DNA from: Nitrosomonadaceae bacterium
GTDB taxonomy: Bacteria > Pseudomonadota > Gammaproteobacteria > Burkholderiales > Nitrosomonadaceae
Direction: 5' to 3'
Assembly (NCBI GenBank): GCA_030646695.1
Contig: JAUSLF010000043.1
Location: 1 to 64,000 of the forward strand
DNA: 64,000 nucleotides
In this document: piece after piece, positions 31,020-39,466 of the stretch
How positions within the stretch are numbered: the stretch's first letter is position 1
Layout: the number at the start of each line of letters is the position of its first letter
The notes under the pieces: model-generated
Database searches by the model: none
What the model was told of the DNA's origin: nothing
The model's input: the letters and a program-made list of their open reading frames with translations, nothing else
Program-made: the position numbers and the translations under genes

Positions 31020-34000
31020 TTACGCGACAGACTCAGGCTTTTCCTTGGGCTGATCGTCGAACCAGCGGTACAACATGGGCATTAACACCATCGTCATCAT
31101 GGTCGCGGTGGTCAACCCGCAGATCACCACGATGGCCAGCGGCTTCTGCACTTCGGAGCCGAGCCCGCTGGCGGCCAGGAATGGCGCCAGGCCCAATATC
31201 GTCGTTGCGGCTGTCATCATCACGGGACGAAAGCGCTGCTCGCAACCTTTTTTAACCGCTTCGGCCACGCTCAAACCCTCATAGCGCAGTTGCCGGATAA
31301 ATTCGATCAACACCACCCCGTTTAATATCGACGTGCCCCAGACCGCGATAAAACCCACCGAAGCCGGTACCGATAGATATTGGCCGGTGATGAACAGCCC
31401 GACAACACCGCCGACGGAAGCAAACGGCAAAGCCAGAAAGATGAGCGTGGCAAGCTTGACCGAATTGAACAACATGAACAACAGGAAGAAGATTAGCACC
31501 AGGGTAATCGGTACGATCACCGAGAGCGTCGCCATGGCGCGCTCCATGTTCTGGAACTGCCCACCCCATTCGAAATAATAACCGGGGGGTAATTTGATCT
31601 CCTTTGCAGTCCGTTCCTTCAGTTCAGCAACGAAACCGCCCAGGTCGCGCTCATGCACATTGGCACCGACTACCACGCGGCGTTTGGCAAATTCGCGCGA
31701 GACTACCGCCGGACCGTCGATGACCTTGATATCCGCTACCGCGCTCAACGGCACCAGGATGCCGCCACGCGCGATCAGGCCACCAGGTCCAGCGTTGCCA
31801 ACGGGGCGCAATAACAGATCGCGAATGGCTTCGACATCGTCACGGAATTCCACGGGGTAGCGCAAGAGCAGCGTAAAGCGCCGCTCGCCCTCGAACACCT
31901 GGGTGACCACCTTGCCACCGATTGCAGTCGCAATCAGCTCGTTCACTTCGGCAACGTTGAGGCCGTGACGGGCGATGGCGCGGCGGTCGATATCGATGGT
32001 CAATTCCTGCTGGCCTGACAAACGCTCGAGGCGTAGGTCCCGTGCCCCGCGTGTTGACTTGACGATGCGCGCCACCTGTTCGGATAACTTGCGCAGCTCT
32101 TCCAGGTCGTCACCAAAGATTTTGACCGCAACCTGTGAGCGCACCCCGGTCACCATCTCGTCCACCCGCTGCTCAATCGGCTGCGCCAGTACGATATTGA
32201 CACCGGGCAGCACTTTCAAAGCTTCGCGGATATCCTCCTCAATCTCCTGCTGGGTACGGCCGGACCCCTCCAGATCCAGCGCTGCAATCGGGTCGGACTC
32301 GTTCTGCGACGCCGGGTCGGCGGGCGATTCGCCACGGCCGAGCTTGGATACCACGACCTTCACCCCCGGTATCTTGGCGATCAGTTTCATCGCTTCTGTT
32401 TCCAGCTTGATTGCTTCTTCCAGTGAAATCGACGGGGCTCGGATGATCACCGGCGTGATCGCGCCTTCTTTCATGATCGGGATGAACGATTTACCGAGCA
32501 GCGGGTACAAGACGAATGCCAGCGACAGCAAACCCAGCGCTATCATCATGGTACCTTTTTGATTCCCAAGTGCCCGATTCAGGATGCGCAGATAACCCGC
32601 CTTGAGGATAGCGATGATTTTGGTGTCCTGCTCCGATCCACTTTTCAGGATATAGGCGCTCAACACCGGCGACAGCAACACCGAAACGACCAACGCCACC
32701 ATCAACGCAATGGCGATGGTGACGGCAAGCGGGCTGAACATCTTGCCTTCCATGCCCTCCAGCGTCATCAGCGGCAGGAATACGAGCACGGTAACGATGA
32801 CGCCAAAGATCACCGGTGTGGCTACCTCGCTGGTTGCCTTGACAATGATATCGAACTTTGACTGGCCCGTGCCGCGCGCCTGGTTCAGCTTCTGGTAAAT
32901 GTTTTCCACCACCACCACCGTGGGATCCACCATCATACCAAGGGCTATCGTCAACCCTCCCAGTGACATCAGGTTGGCCGGCATGCCTTGCTGGTTCATC
33001 ACCAGAAATGTCACCAGCGGCGTAATAACGAGCGTCGAGCATACGACCAGGCTGGTGCGCAGGTTGCCTAGAAAAACGAACAAGACCACGATAACCAGAA
33101 TCAGGGATTCGACCAATGTGCTATAAACTGTCCCCAGTGCGGCATCCACCAAATCAGTCCGGTCATAAAAAGGCACAATCTGGAGTCCGTCCGGCAATAT
33201 GCCACGCTCGTTGATCTCGGCAACTTTTTCCTTGACCCGTCCGACAATTTCCTTGGCGTTGCCGCCGCGCAGCATCATCACGATGCCGGTTACAGATTCG
33301 GTATAGCCATCCTTGATACTGGCTCCCAGGCGCACCTCGCTGCCAAACTGCACCTGGGCCACGTCGCGCATGTATACCGGCACGCCTTCCAGCTCTTTGA
33401 GCACGATGTTGCGGATATCATCCAGCGAGCGGATCAGGCCCACGCCCCGGATCAGGTATTGCTCGGAGTGCAGCGGCAGTATGTTGCCGCTGGAATTCGC
33501 GTTATTGCTCGCAAGCGCCAGGTCGACTGCCGCCAGTGTCAGGTCATAATGACGCAACCGGTTCGGATCGACCAGCACCTGGTATTCCTTGACATGGCCG
33601 CCGATGGAGTTGACTTCCGCCACACCCCGGATCGAGCGCAGCATTGGCCGCACCACCCAGTCCTGAATCGTGCGCCGCTCCATCAACTCCTCGAACGTAA
33701 GCGCGCGTTTGCCGTCGTCGGGATGCTCAATGGTGTATTGATATACCTCGCCCAGACCGGTGGATACCGGCCCGAGTACCGGCGTAATGCCCGGTATCAG
33801 CCTTGTGGATACCTCGATCAGCCGCTCCATCACCAGCTGGCGCGCGAAGAAAACATCGGTCTTGTCGGTAAACACCAGCGTGATCAGCGACAACCCGCTC
33901 TTATTCAGGGAACGCATCTCCACCAGTCCCGGCAGGCCGGTCATCGCGATTTCCACCGGCACCGTGATCAGCCGCTCGACCTCCTCCGGACTGCGGCCGA

Positions 34001-34160
34001 TCGCCACCGTGGCGACCTGCACCTGGATATTGGTCACGTCTGGAAAAGCATCAACCGAGACGGTCTTCGTGGCAAACACGCCTGCGACGCACAGACCGAG
34101 CGCGACCACTACCACCAGCAGGCGCTGCTTGAGCATGGCGCGCACGATTGCGGCAAGCAT
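31020..34160 (-). CDS. CzcA/CusA-family heavy-metal RND efflux pump
   Basis: The protein has 1046 residues, an inner-membrane RND pump with 12 membrane segments and two large periplasmic loops. Typical are GRSPEEVERLITVPVE, IALGMMVDPTVVVVEN (the membrane Asp that carries protons) and FNSVKLATLIFLALPFA. The substrate cannot be fixed from sequence. It is the last gene of a TolC-adaptor-pump operon and starts three bases after the adaptor stop. Confidence 0.92.
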   Translation of the reverse strand: MLAAIVRAMLKQRLLVVVVALGLCVAGVFATKTVSVDAFPDVTNIQVQVATVAIGRSPEEVERLITVPVEIAMTGLPGLVEMRSLNKSGLSLITLVFTDKTDVFFARQLVMERLIEVSTRLIPGITPVLGPVSTGLGEVYQYTIEHPDDGKRALTFEELMERRTIQDWVVRPMLRSIRGVAEVNSIGGHVKEYQVLVDPNRLRHYDLTLAAVDLALASNNANSSGNILPLHSEQYLIRGVGLIRSLDDIRNIVLKELEGVPVYMRDVAQVQFGSEVRLGASIKDGYTESVTGIVMMLRGGNAKEIVGRVKEKVAEINERGILPDGLQIVPFYDRTDLVDAALGTVYSTLVESLILVIVVLFVFLGNLRTSLVVCSTLVITPLVTFLVMNQQGMPANLMSLGGLTIALGMMVDPTVVVVENIYQKLNQARGTGQSKFDIIVKATSEVATPVIFGVIVTVLVFLPLMTLEGMEGKMFSPLAVTIAIALMVALVVSVLLSPVLSAYILKSGSEQDTKIIAILKAGYLRILNRALGNQKGTMMIALGLLSLAFVLYPLLGKSFIPIMKEGAITPVIIRAPSISLEEAIKLETEAMKLIAKIPGVKVVVSKLGRGESPADPASQNESDPIAALDLEGSGRTQQEIEEDIREALKVLPGVNIVLAQPIEQRVDEMVTGVRSQVAVKIFGDDLEELRKLSEQVARIVKSTRGARDLRLERLSGQQELTIDIDRRAIARHGLNVAEVNELIATAIGGKVVTQVFEGERRFTLLLRYPVEFRDDVEAIRDLLLRPVGNAGPGGLIARGGILVPLSAVADIKVIDGPAVVSREFAKRRVVVGANVHERDLGGFVAELKERTAKEIKLPPGYYFEWGGQFQNMERAMATLSVIVPITLVLIFFLLFMLFNSVKLATLIFLALPFASVGGVVGLFITGQYLSVPASVGFIAVWGTSILNGVVLIEFIRQLRYEGLSVAEAVKKGCEQRFRPVMMTAATTILGLAPFLAASGLGSEVQKPLAIVVICGLTTATMMTMVLMPMLYRWFDDQPKEKPESVA

Positions 34161-34163
34161 GGC

Positions 34164-35312
34164 TTACTCCAGCTCGGCGAGCTTGCGCTCGTTGTCCAAA
34201 TGAAAAGCGCCATCCACCACGATCTTCTGCTCGATGGTGACTCCTTTCAGCACTGGATACATGTCGGCTACTTCGGGACCCAATTCGACGGGAACACGCA
34301 GGAACTTATTATTGCCTTGAGCCAGGAATACATAATCGCGGTTGCTCTCACGCACCACCGCTGTTTTCGGCACCACCAGGGCTTTGGTCGGATTATCAAT
34401 AATGTGCATGTTGGCCAGCATGTCGGGTTTGAGGTTGCGCGTTGGGTTTTCTACCAGCGTGCGCACCATCACTGTGCGGGTTAATGGATTTAATGTGTCG
34501 GCAACAAAAATGATGCGGCCGTCGAAGCTTATTTCATCGCCCAACGCCGGCACGTGAATCTCCGCATGTTGATTGATTTTCACATCACGCGCGATCTGCT
34601 CCGGCACATCGCCCACCACCCACACAGAGGATAGATCGGCCACCCGGAATAACTCATCGGCCGGTTGCACCACCTGGCCGACGATGACGTTCCGGCCGAT
34701 AACGATGCCGTCCCTGGTCGACCTGATAGCAATGGAAGGCAGGATGTGTCCACTCTTTGCCAGTTCATTCAGCGTACCGCTGTCTACACCCAGCAAGCGC
34801 AATTGGTCCTTCGCCGATTCAAACTCGGCACGGGCAATCTCCAGCTCCGATACGCGCCGTTCCACCTCGGCGAGAGGGAGCACGTCGGCGGCACGCAACA
34901 GATGCGCGCGCTCGGCCGCTTTTTCGGTCACGATGGTGCGCGAATGAGCCCGCAAATAGGCCAGTTGCGCCTGGGTGAATTCAGGACTGGTAACACGCGC
35001 GAGCGGGTCGCCGACCTTAACGCGGTCCCCCAGTATGACGTACAAATTGGTAATGCGCCCCGTTACGAAGGAACCGACATGAACAAGCCTTTCCTCGTCC
35101 ACCTCGACCCGGCTCGGAGCCTGCAACTTGTCAGCGAGACTGACCATCGTGGGCTGGCCGATTATGATGCGTTCCGTCAATTCCGCTCTGAGTGTGATGC
35201 TGTTCACATCCTGGACTTCTTTCTTCGGGGGAGCAGGCGGCTCGCTGTTGCATCCGGCTGCAAACAACGTGACCAGCACGACGGCGCCAGTGGCCAGGAT
35301 GGTGGTGTTCAT
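34164..35312 (-). CDS. RND efflux periplasmic adaptor (membrane fusion protein)
   Basis: The protein has about 382 residues. The lipobox is LVTLFAAGCNSEPP. Barrel and lipoyl pieces are seen in VGSFVTGRITNLYVILGDRV and GRNVIVGQVVQPADELFRV, with a helical hairpin between. It links the pump to the outer-membrane channel. ATG 35312 gives the lipoprotein signal; the longer frame to 35435 overlaps the channel gene and is rejected. No His- or Met-rich metal tail is visible. Confidence 0.9.
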   Translation of the reverse strand: MNTTILATGAVVLVTLFAAGCNSEPPAPPKKEVQDVNSITLRAELTERIIIGQPTMVSLADKLQAPSRVEVDEERLVHVGSFVTGRITNLYVILGDRVKVGDPLARVTSPEFTQAQLAYLRAHSRTIVTEKAAERAHLLRAADVLPLAEVERRVSELEIARAEFESAKDQLRLLGVDSGTLNELAKSGHILPSIAIRSTRDGIVIGRNVIVGQVVQPADELFRVADLSSVWVVGDVPEQIARDVKINQHAEIHVPALGDEISFDGRIIFVADTLNPLTRTVMVRTLVENPTRNLKPDMLANMHIIDNPTKALVVPKTAVVRESNRDYVFLAQGNNKFLRVPVELGPEVADMYPVLKGVTIEQKIVVDGAFHLDNERKLAELE

Positions 35313-35319
35313 TGAGGGC

Positions 35320-36594
35320 TTACTCCTTGGGATAATGCGCGCGCAGCCGGTCGATTTCAGCGGCAGCAGTCTGTAACTCAAAATACGCCTGCAACGAATC
35401 CGCGAGAATTCCGCGCAATATCCGTTGGGAGTCAAGCACCTCGATCAGGCCGCGCTCGCCGAAGCGGTGAGCAGTTTGGGCAACCTGGAACGCCAGCTCG
35501 GCTTCCCGGATGATGCCGCCTTCAAACATTTCCACCCTGCGCTGCGCGATCTGGTAGCCCTGCCAGGCAGCTTCGAGCAACTGGCCCACCTCGAACTGGC
35601 GGTATTCCAGCGTTTCGCGCACCCGCGCAGCATCGGATATAGCTGCGTTGATTTCGCCACGACGCTGATACCACAGCGGAATCGTCACATTCATGCCAGC
35701 CAGGTAGTAATTGTATTGGGAATCGTGGTAGTTGCTGAGCAAGGCCTGCACCCCTGGGATAATTGCGGCGCGTTCCTGGTCGATACGCAACCGGGTACGC
35801 TCCTGTTCGGCTCGCAAACGCAATATTTCCGGATTGGCAGCCGGCACTTCCTGGCGTAATACCTCCAGCGCAGGCAACTGCACCGGGTCACGCAGCGTGG
35901 CGTCTATCTCGAAATCAGGCTTCAACGCGCCCGCAGTGAGCTGTATCAGCATTATTCGCGCCCGTTGCGCGTTCAACTGCGCCGCCTCTTTACGGCTGGC
36001 CGCATTCAACACTTCGGTATCAGCCCTGATCAACTCGAAGCGTGCCGTTTCGCCCGCCTCCACGGCTAGCTTGACGCGCCGGCGTACATCATCCATCAGG
36101 TCAAAAACACTCGCCTCCATGAGTGCAATTTCCTTGCGCAGCAACAATTCATATGCGCGTACCCGCAACTGCGCCGCCAGATCCGCGTGTACCTGGTTGA
36201 GACTGGCACGACTGGCCTCTACGCCAGCTTCAGCCGAACCGATGCGCGCACTGCGCATAAACGGATTCTCGATCATCTGGGCAACGGTCTCTTGGCGCTG
36301 GTACTTGGCTGGCAGAGCTGCTGGAATTCGCGCTTCCGATTGCCCGCCAATCACGGACACTACTGGGTTAGGATAAGCTGAGGCGGAGATCACGCCCGAC
36401 TCGGCAATGCCCACCTGAGATCGCGCTGCACGCACCAGACCGTTGGCCTCCAGCCCCAGTCGCTGCAGTGCTTCAATGGATAGTGCCGTAGAGGCTACGA
36501 TAGCGGGTACGGTGGGTTCCTCGGCTGACACACATGTAAACTGCAAGGCAAGAATCAGTCCCAGCAAGCTACGGTATCGTGAATTGACTTGAAT
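35320..36594 (-). CDS. TolC-family outer-membrane efflux protein, possible ATT start
   Basis: The protein has about 415-424 residues and two outer-membrane efflux repeats with long coiled coils (EVLRQEVPAANPEILRLRAE). The first usual start is a TTG at 36567, but it has no ribosome-binding site and gives a signal peptide with no positive charge. In frame nine codons upstream is ATT (36594-36592), seven bases after AAGGAGG (36608-36602), giving an N-terminus QVNSRYRSLLGLILALQF with two arginines, which fits a signal peptide. I therefore set the start at the ATT. First gene of the efflux operon, divergent from nhaR. Confidence 0.8.
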   Translation of the reverse strand: MQVNSRYRSLLGLILALQFTCVSAEEPTVPAIVASTALSIEALQRLGLEANGLVRAARSQVGIAESGVISASAYPNPVVSVIGGQSEARIPAALPAKYQRQETVAQMIENPFMRSARIGSAEAGVEASRASLNQVHADLAAQLRVRAYELLLRKEIALMEASVFDLMDDVRRRVKLAVEAGETARFELIRADTEVLNAASRKEAAQLNAQRARIMLIQLTAGALKPDFEIDATLRDPVQLPALEVLRQEVPAANPEILRLRAEQERTRLRIDQERAAIIPGVQALLSNYHDSQYNYYLAGMNVTIPLWYQRRGEINAAISDAARVRETLEYRQFEVGQLLEAAWQGYQIAQRRVEMFEGGIIREAELAFQVAQTAHRFGERGLIEVLDSQRILRGILADSLQAYFELQTAAAEIDRLRAHYPKE

Positions 36595-36622
36595 GATTGC
36601 GCCTCCTTAAGGGCGGAATACG

Positions 36623-36641
36623 ACTAATACTTACTAATACT
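36623..36641. promoter_or_regulatory. Tandem 9-mers one helical turn apart upstream of the efflux operon
   Basis: ACTAATACT occurs at 36623-36631 and 36633-36641, a period of 10 bases, about 15 bases upstream of the SD of the outer-membrane gene and about 85 bases upstream of nhaR. It could be a site for the LysR-type protein or part of the promoter. Confidence 0.35.
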
Positions 36642-36725
36642 AAGGTTTAATTTGCATCAATAAAAGCAGTATCTTTCTGATAATATGATCGGCATTCACG
36701 AACTATTGTACTTTGAGTCGCCTCC

Positions 36726-37643
36726 ATGCTCAACTACCGGCAGCTACATTATTTCTGGGCCGTCGCCAAGGCAGGCAGCATCATCCGCGCAAGCGAGCGG
36801 CTGCATCTCACGCCCCAGACTCTGAGTGGTCAGATCAGCCTGCTGGAGGAAACACTGGGTGTGGCTCTGTTTTTGCGGGTAGGCCGGCGTCTGCAGCTTA
36901 CGGAGACTGGCCGGCTCACACTCTCTTACGCCGATGAGCTGTTCCAGATCGGCAACGATCTGGAAGAGGCTCTGCGCAGTCGCCCTGAAGACCGCTCCAT
37001 CCAGTTCCGTGTGGGGGTTGACGACGTTGTGCCGAAATCGATTGCCTATCGGCTGCTGACACCGGCGATGTCAATGACCGAACCGGTGCGCATTGTTTGC
37101 CGGGAGAACAAGCTGGTGCGATTGCTGGTAGAACTGGCAATCCACCGGCTTGATCTGGTGCTTGCCGACCGGCCCATGCCGCCCGAGACGAACGTGAAAG
37201 GCTACAGCCACAAACTCGGGGATTGCGGCATCACATTTTTCGCCGCACCGCAGCTTGCAACACAGCTTAAAAATAAAGGCAAATGGCCGCGCATACTGAA
37301 TGCCGCTCCCCTACTGATACCCGGCGAAGAAGCTGCCACGCGGGTACCACTGATGCGCTGGTTCGATGCCCACCAGATTCGTCCACGCATCGTGGGTGAG
37401 TTCGACGACAGCGCGCTGATGCACGCTTTCGGGCAAGCCGGTATCGGCATTTTCATCGCACCATCAGTAATTGCCGACGAAGTGCAACGCGAGCATGGCG
37501 TCATGATCGTCGGTTCGACCGATGAAGTAACCGAGCAATTCTACGCTATCTCAATGGAACGTCGGCTTACCCACCCCGCAGTGGTTGCAATCAACGACAC
37601 TGCGCATCGCAAATTGTTCGCCAGCCTTAAGAAGATTCGCTGA
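36726..37643 (+). CDS. nhaR: LysR-family activator, NhaR type
   Basis: The protein has 305 residues. The helix-turn-helix spans YRQLHYFWAVAKAGSIIRAS and TPQTLSGQISLLEETLG, close to NhaR, which answers to Na+ in E. coli. A LysR substrate domain follows. Divergent from the metal-efflux operon across about 130 bases, so control of that operon is likely; the inducer is unknown. Confidence 0.87.
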   Translation: MLNYRQLHYFWAVAKAGSIIRASERLHLTPQTLSGQISLLEETLGVALFLRVGRRLQLTETGRLTLSYADELFQIGNDLEEALRSRPEDRSIQFRVGVDDVVPKSIAYRLLTPAMSMTEPVRIVCRENKLVRLLVELAIHRLDLVLADRPMPPETNVKGYSHKLGDCGITFFAAPQLATQLKNKGKWPRILNAAPLLIPGEEAATRVPLMRWFDAHQIRPRIVGEFDDSALMHAFGQAGIGIFIAPSVIADEVQREHGVMIVGSTDEVTEQFYAISMERRLTHPAVVAINDTAHRKLFASLKKIR

Positions 37644-37815
37644 CAAGAATCCGGTCGTCGCGAGAGACAGCGCAGAGAAAACCCCGGACAAGTGCAGCGG
37701 AATCATCTTGCTTGTCGCGCAGGTCATGAAGAGTAAGGAAATTTCTAGGGATCCGCGCGTGAGGAAGGACGGCGCAGGATTTTAAACTAAGCTATTGCCG
37801 AATCCAGAATCAGAA

Positions 37816-38232
37816 TCAGTCGGGTACTTTATCCAGACTGTTGGCAGCTTTCTTCTGCTCTTCTCGCAGCTGCTCATATTCACGCCATTTATGCTTGATC
37901 TCATAGTGCTTCTCAGGCGGAAGTTGCTTGATATTCTTGTACTTCTCGCGCACCTTATTGCGCTGATCGGAAGTAAGCGCAGCCCAGTCACGTATCTGCG
38001 ACTGTATGCGCTGCTGTTCAAGGGAAGACACGTCCGGGTAGCGTTTGGCGATACTCAACCATTTCTTCTTTCTGGCAGCATCCATCCCGTCCCAATTCTG
38101 CGCGAGGGGTGCCAAGACTTGCTTTTGCTGAGAATTCAGCCGCACCCAGGCAGGCTGCCCGGATTCAGCCAAGACATGGGCAGGGGCCAACAGGCATAGC
38201 CAGAGGGCTACTGCCAGGAGTGGTCTAGCCAT
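37816..38232 (-). CDS. DUF3106 exported protein
   Basis: The protein has 138 residues. A signal peptide (LLAVALWLCLLAPAHVLA) is followed by a helical, charged domain with WVRLNSQQKQVLAPLAQNWD and paired W..L/R repeats (KWLSIAKRYP, RDWAALTSDQR), the DUF3106 pattern. It overlaps the end of the DUF3619 gene by 25 bases and is the last of three genes headed by a sigma factor. Confidence 0.85.
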   Translation of the reverse strand: MARPLLAVALWLCLLAPAHVLAESGQPAWVRLNSQQKQVLAPLAQNWDGMDAARKKKWLSIAKRYPDVSSLEQQRIQSQIRDWAALTSDQRNKVREKYKNIKQLPPEKHYEIKHKWREYEQLREEQKKAANSLDKVPD

Positions 38233-38588
38233 TCACCGAACTCATCGTCAAGATAAGCATCAACTGGCAACTCATCGGTGAGCACCATTATATCCAGATC
38301 CGCGATATCGTCTCCCTGCTGTAAAGGAGTTTGCCAGTAAGCAATGCCTGCCAAAGCGAGCAATAGAGCAAATAGCGATAATATCCTGCCAGCGTTGAAA
38401 TGATGCCGGTCATGCCCGCTGTGCGCAGACGTGCCACCGCCCGTGGCGACCCGTGTCTCGCTTATCTGGTAATTCTCCAGAGAAGCTCTGCGCGCTGCCT
38501 GCAGGCGCTGCAGGGTGTCTTGCCCGATATCATCCAATCCGCGATCTAGCAGCCGGGTAATTTCTTTTCCCAATTCCGGTTCGTTCAT
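38208..38588 (-). CDS. DUF3619 membrane protein, possible sigma partner
   Basis: The protein has about 126 residues. A soluble helical N-terminus (MNEPELGKEITRLLDRGLDD) precedes one membrane segment (ILSLFALLLALAGIAYW) and an acidic tail (GDDIADLDIMVLTDELP). Size, topology and place after a sigma-factor gene resemble anti-sigma factors, but the family is not characterised. ATG 38588 overlaps the sigma stop by four bases. Confidence 0.82.
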   Translation of the reverse strand: MNEPELGKEITRLLDRGLDDIGQDTLQRLQAARRASLENYQISETRVATGGGTSAHSGHDRHHFNAGRILSLFALLLALAGIAYWQTPLQQGDDIADLDIMVLTDELPVDAYLDDEFGEWLDHSWQ

Positions 38589-39160
38589 GGCTCGACTCCT
38601 TTTTTCTTCAGTATGGCAGCGAGAGCGTGGGTTGCACGGGAGCAATGAGTTTTCACGCTTCCTTCCGAACATTCCATGATCGCCGCAGTCTCTTCAACAC
38701 TCATCTCTTCCCAGTAACGCAGCAGGAAGGCTTCGCGTTGACGTGCTGGCAGGGTTTTTATAGCTTCTTCAATAGAACTAATAAGTTGTGACTGTTCCAG
38801 TTGCTCATGCGGATCATTACCAAAATCGGAGTCTGTCTTTACCTGCAAAGTTTCCAGCAGGTCGTAGTCTTCGCCCCCTTTTTCCTGATTGTTGGGCGTG
38901 AATGACGAGAACAGTGTAGTCCATAATGAACGGGTCTTCTGCCGCCGGTAGTAATCACGTATGCTGTTCTGCAGAATGCGCTGGAACAGAAGCGGCAGTT
39001 CCTCTGGCAGGTTAGCCGCATATTTTTCAGTGAGCTTCATCATGGAGTCCTGAACAATATCCAGCGCCACATGTTCGTCCCGTACCGCAAACAGCGCCTG
39101 TTTATAGGCGCGCCGTTCAGTTTCAGTCAGAAAATCGGAAAGCTCCTGCCGGGTAGCCAG
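38585..39160 (-). CDS. ECF-like RNA polymerase sigma factor, non-ATG start
   Basis: The first ATG/GTG of the frame (39070) cuts off conserved region 2. Upstream codons read ELSDFLTETERRAYKQALFA and VRDEHVALDIVQD, a normal sigma N-terminus, and a TAA stop stands just before them. The likely start is CTG 39160 (ATT 39166 is the alternative), with AGG about eight bases upstream. Region 4 is LPARQREAFLLRYWEEMSVE followed by a helix-turn-helix. Length about 191 residues. It is co-transcribed with DUF3619 and DUF3106. Confidence 0.85.
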   Translation of the reverse strand: MATRQELSDFLTETERRAYKQALFAVRDEHVALDIVQDSMMKLTEKYAANLPEELPLLFQRILQNSIRDYYRRQKTRSLWTTLFSSFTPNNQEKGGEDYDLLETLQVKTDSDFGNDPHEQLEQSQLISSIEEAIKTLPARQREAFLLRYWEEMSVEETAAIMECSEGSVKTHCSRATHALAAILKKKGVEP

Positions 39161-39466
39161 AACAATTTACCTATAAGTGAAGAAGTAAGATGTTTCCGGT
39201 GGTAATAGTAGCAAACTTTTTCGTTATGCTGGATCAGTTTTCTGCGTAGCGAGAAGAGAGGGGCAGGGTATTTTGCCGGGATTGAGCGCATGGAGCACTG
39301 CTTGATTGACTACACACTCTGATCCATGGCGATGATTTCTGGAGTATTATTGTGACGCATATCAGAATGACGTCTAGTGAAAACTGCATCCTTCCGGAAC
39401 CGGGTATCCCAGTTTACCCCTGCATTTGAAAAGTACCCACATATTCGATTTCCTTCGCCCCAGTTA
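39161..39466. promoter_or_regulatory. Divergent intergenic region of the sigma unit and cyanophycin locus
   Basis: The region separates the sigma factor and the ABC exporter. No gene is evident. TTGACT at 39306-39311 is the only good -35-like hexamer, without a well-spaced -10. I see no clear repeat or riboswitch. Confidence 0.35.

Noticed and set aside
31020-36594. Assigning the RND system to copper/silver (cus) or cobalt/zinc/cadmium (czc)
   Set aside because: No His- or Met-rich metal tail on the adaptor and no metal-specific regulator next door; the substrate cannot be named from sequence.
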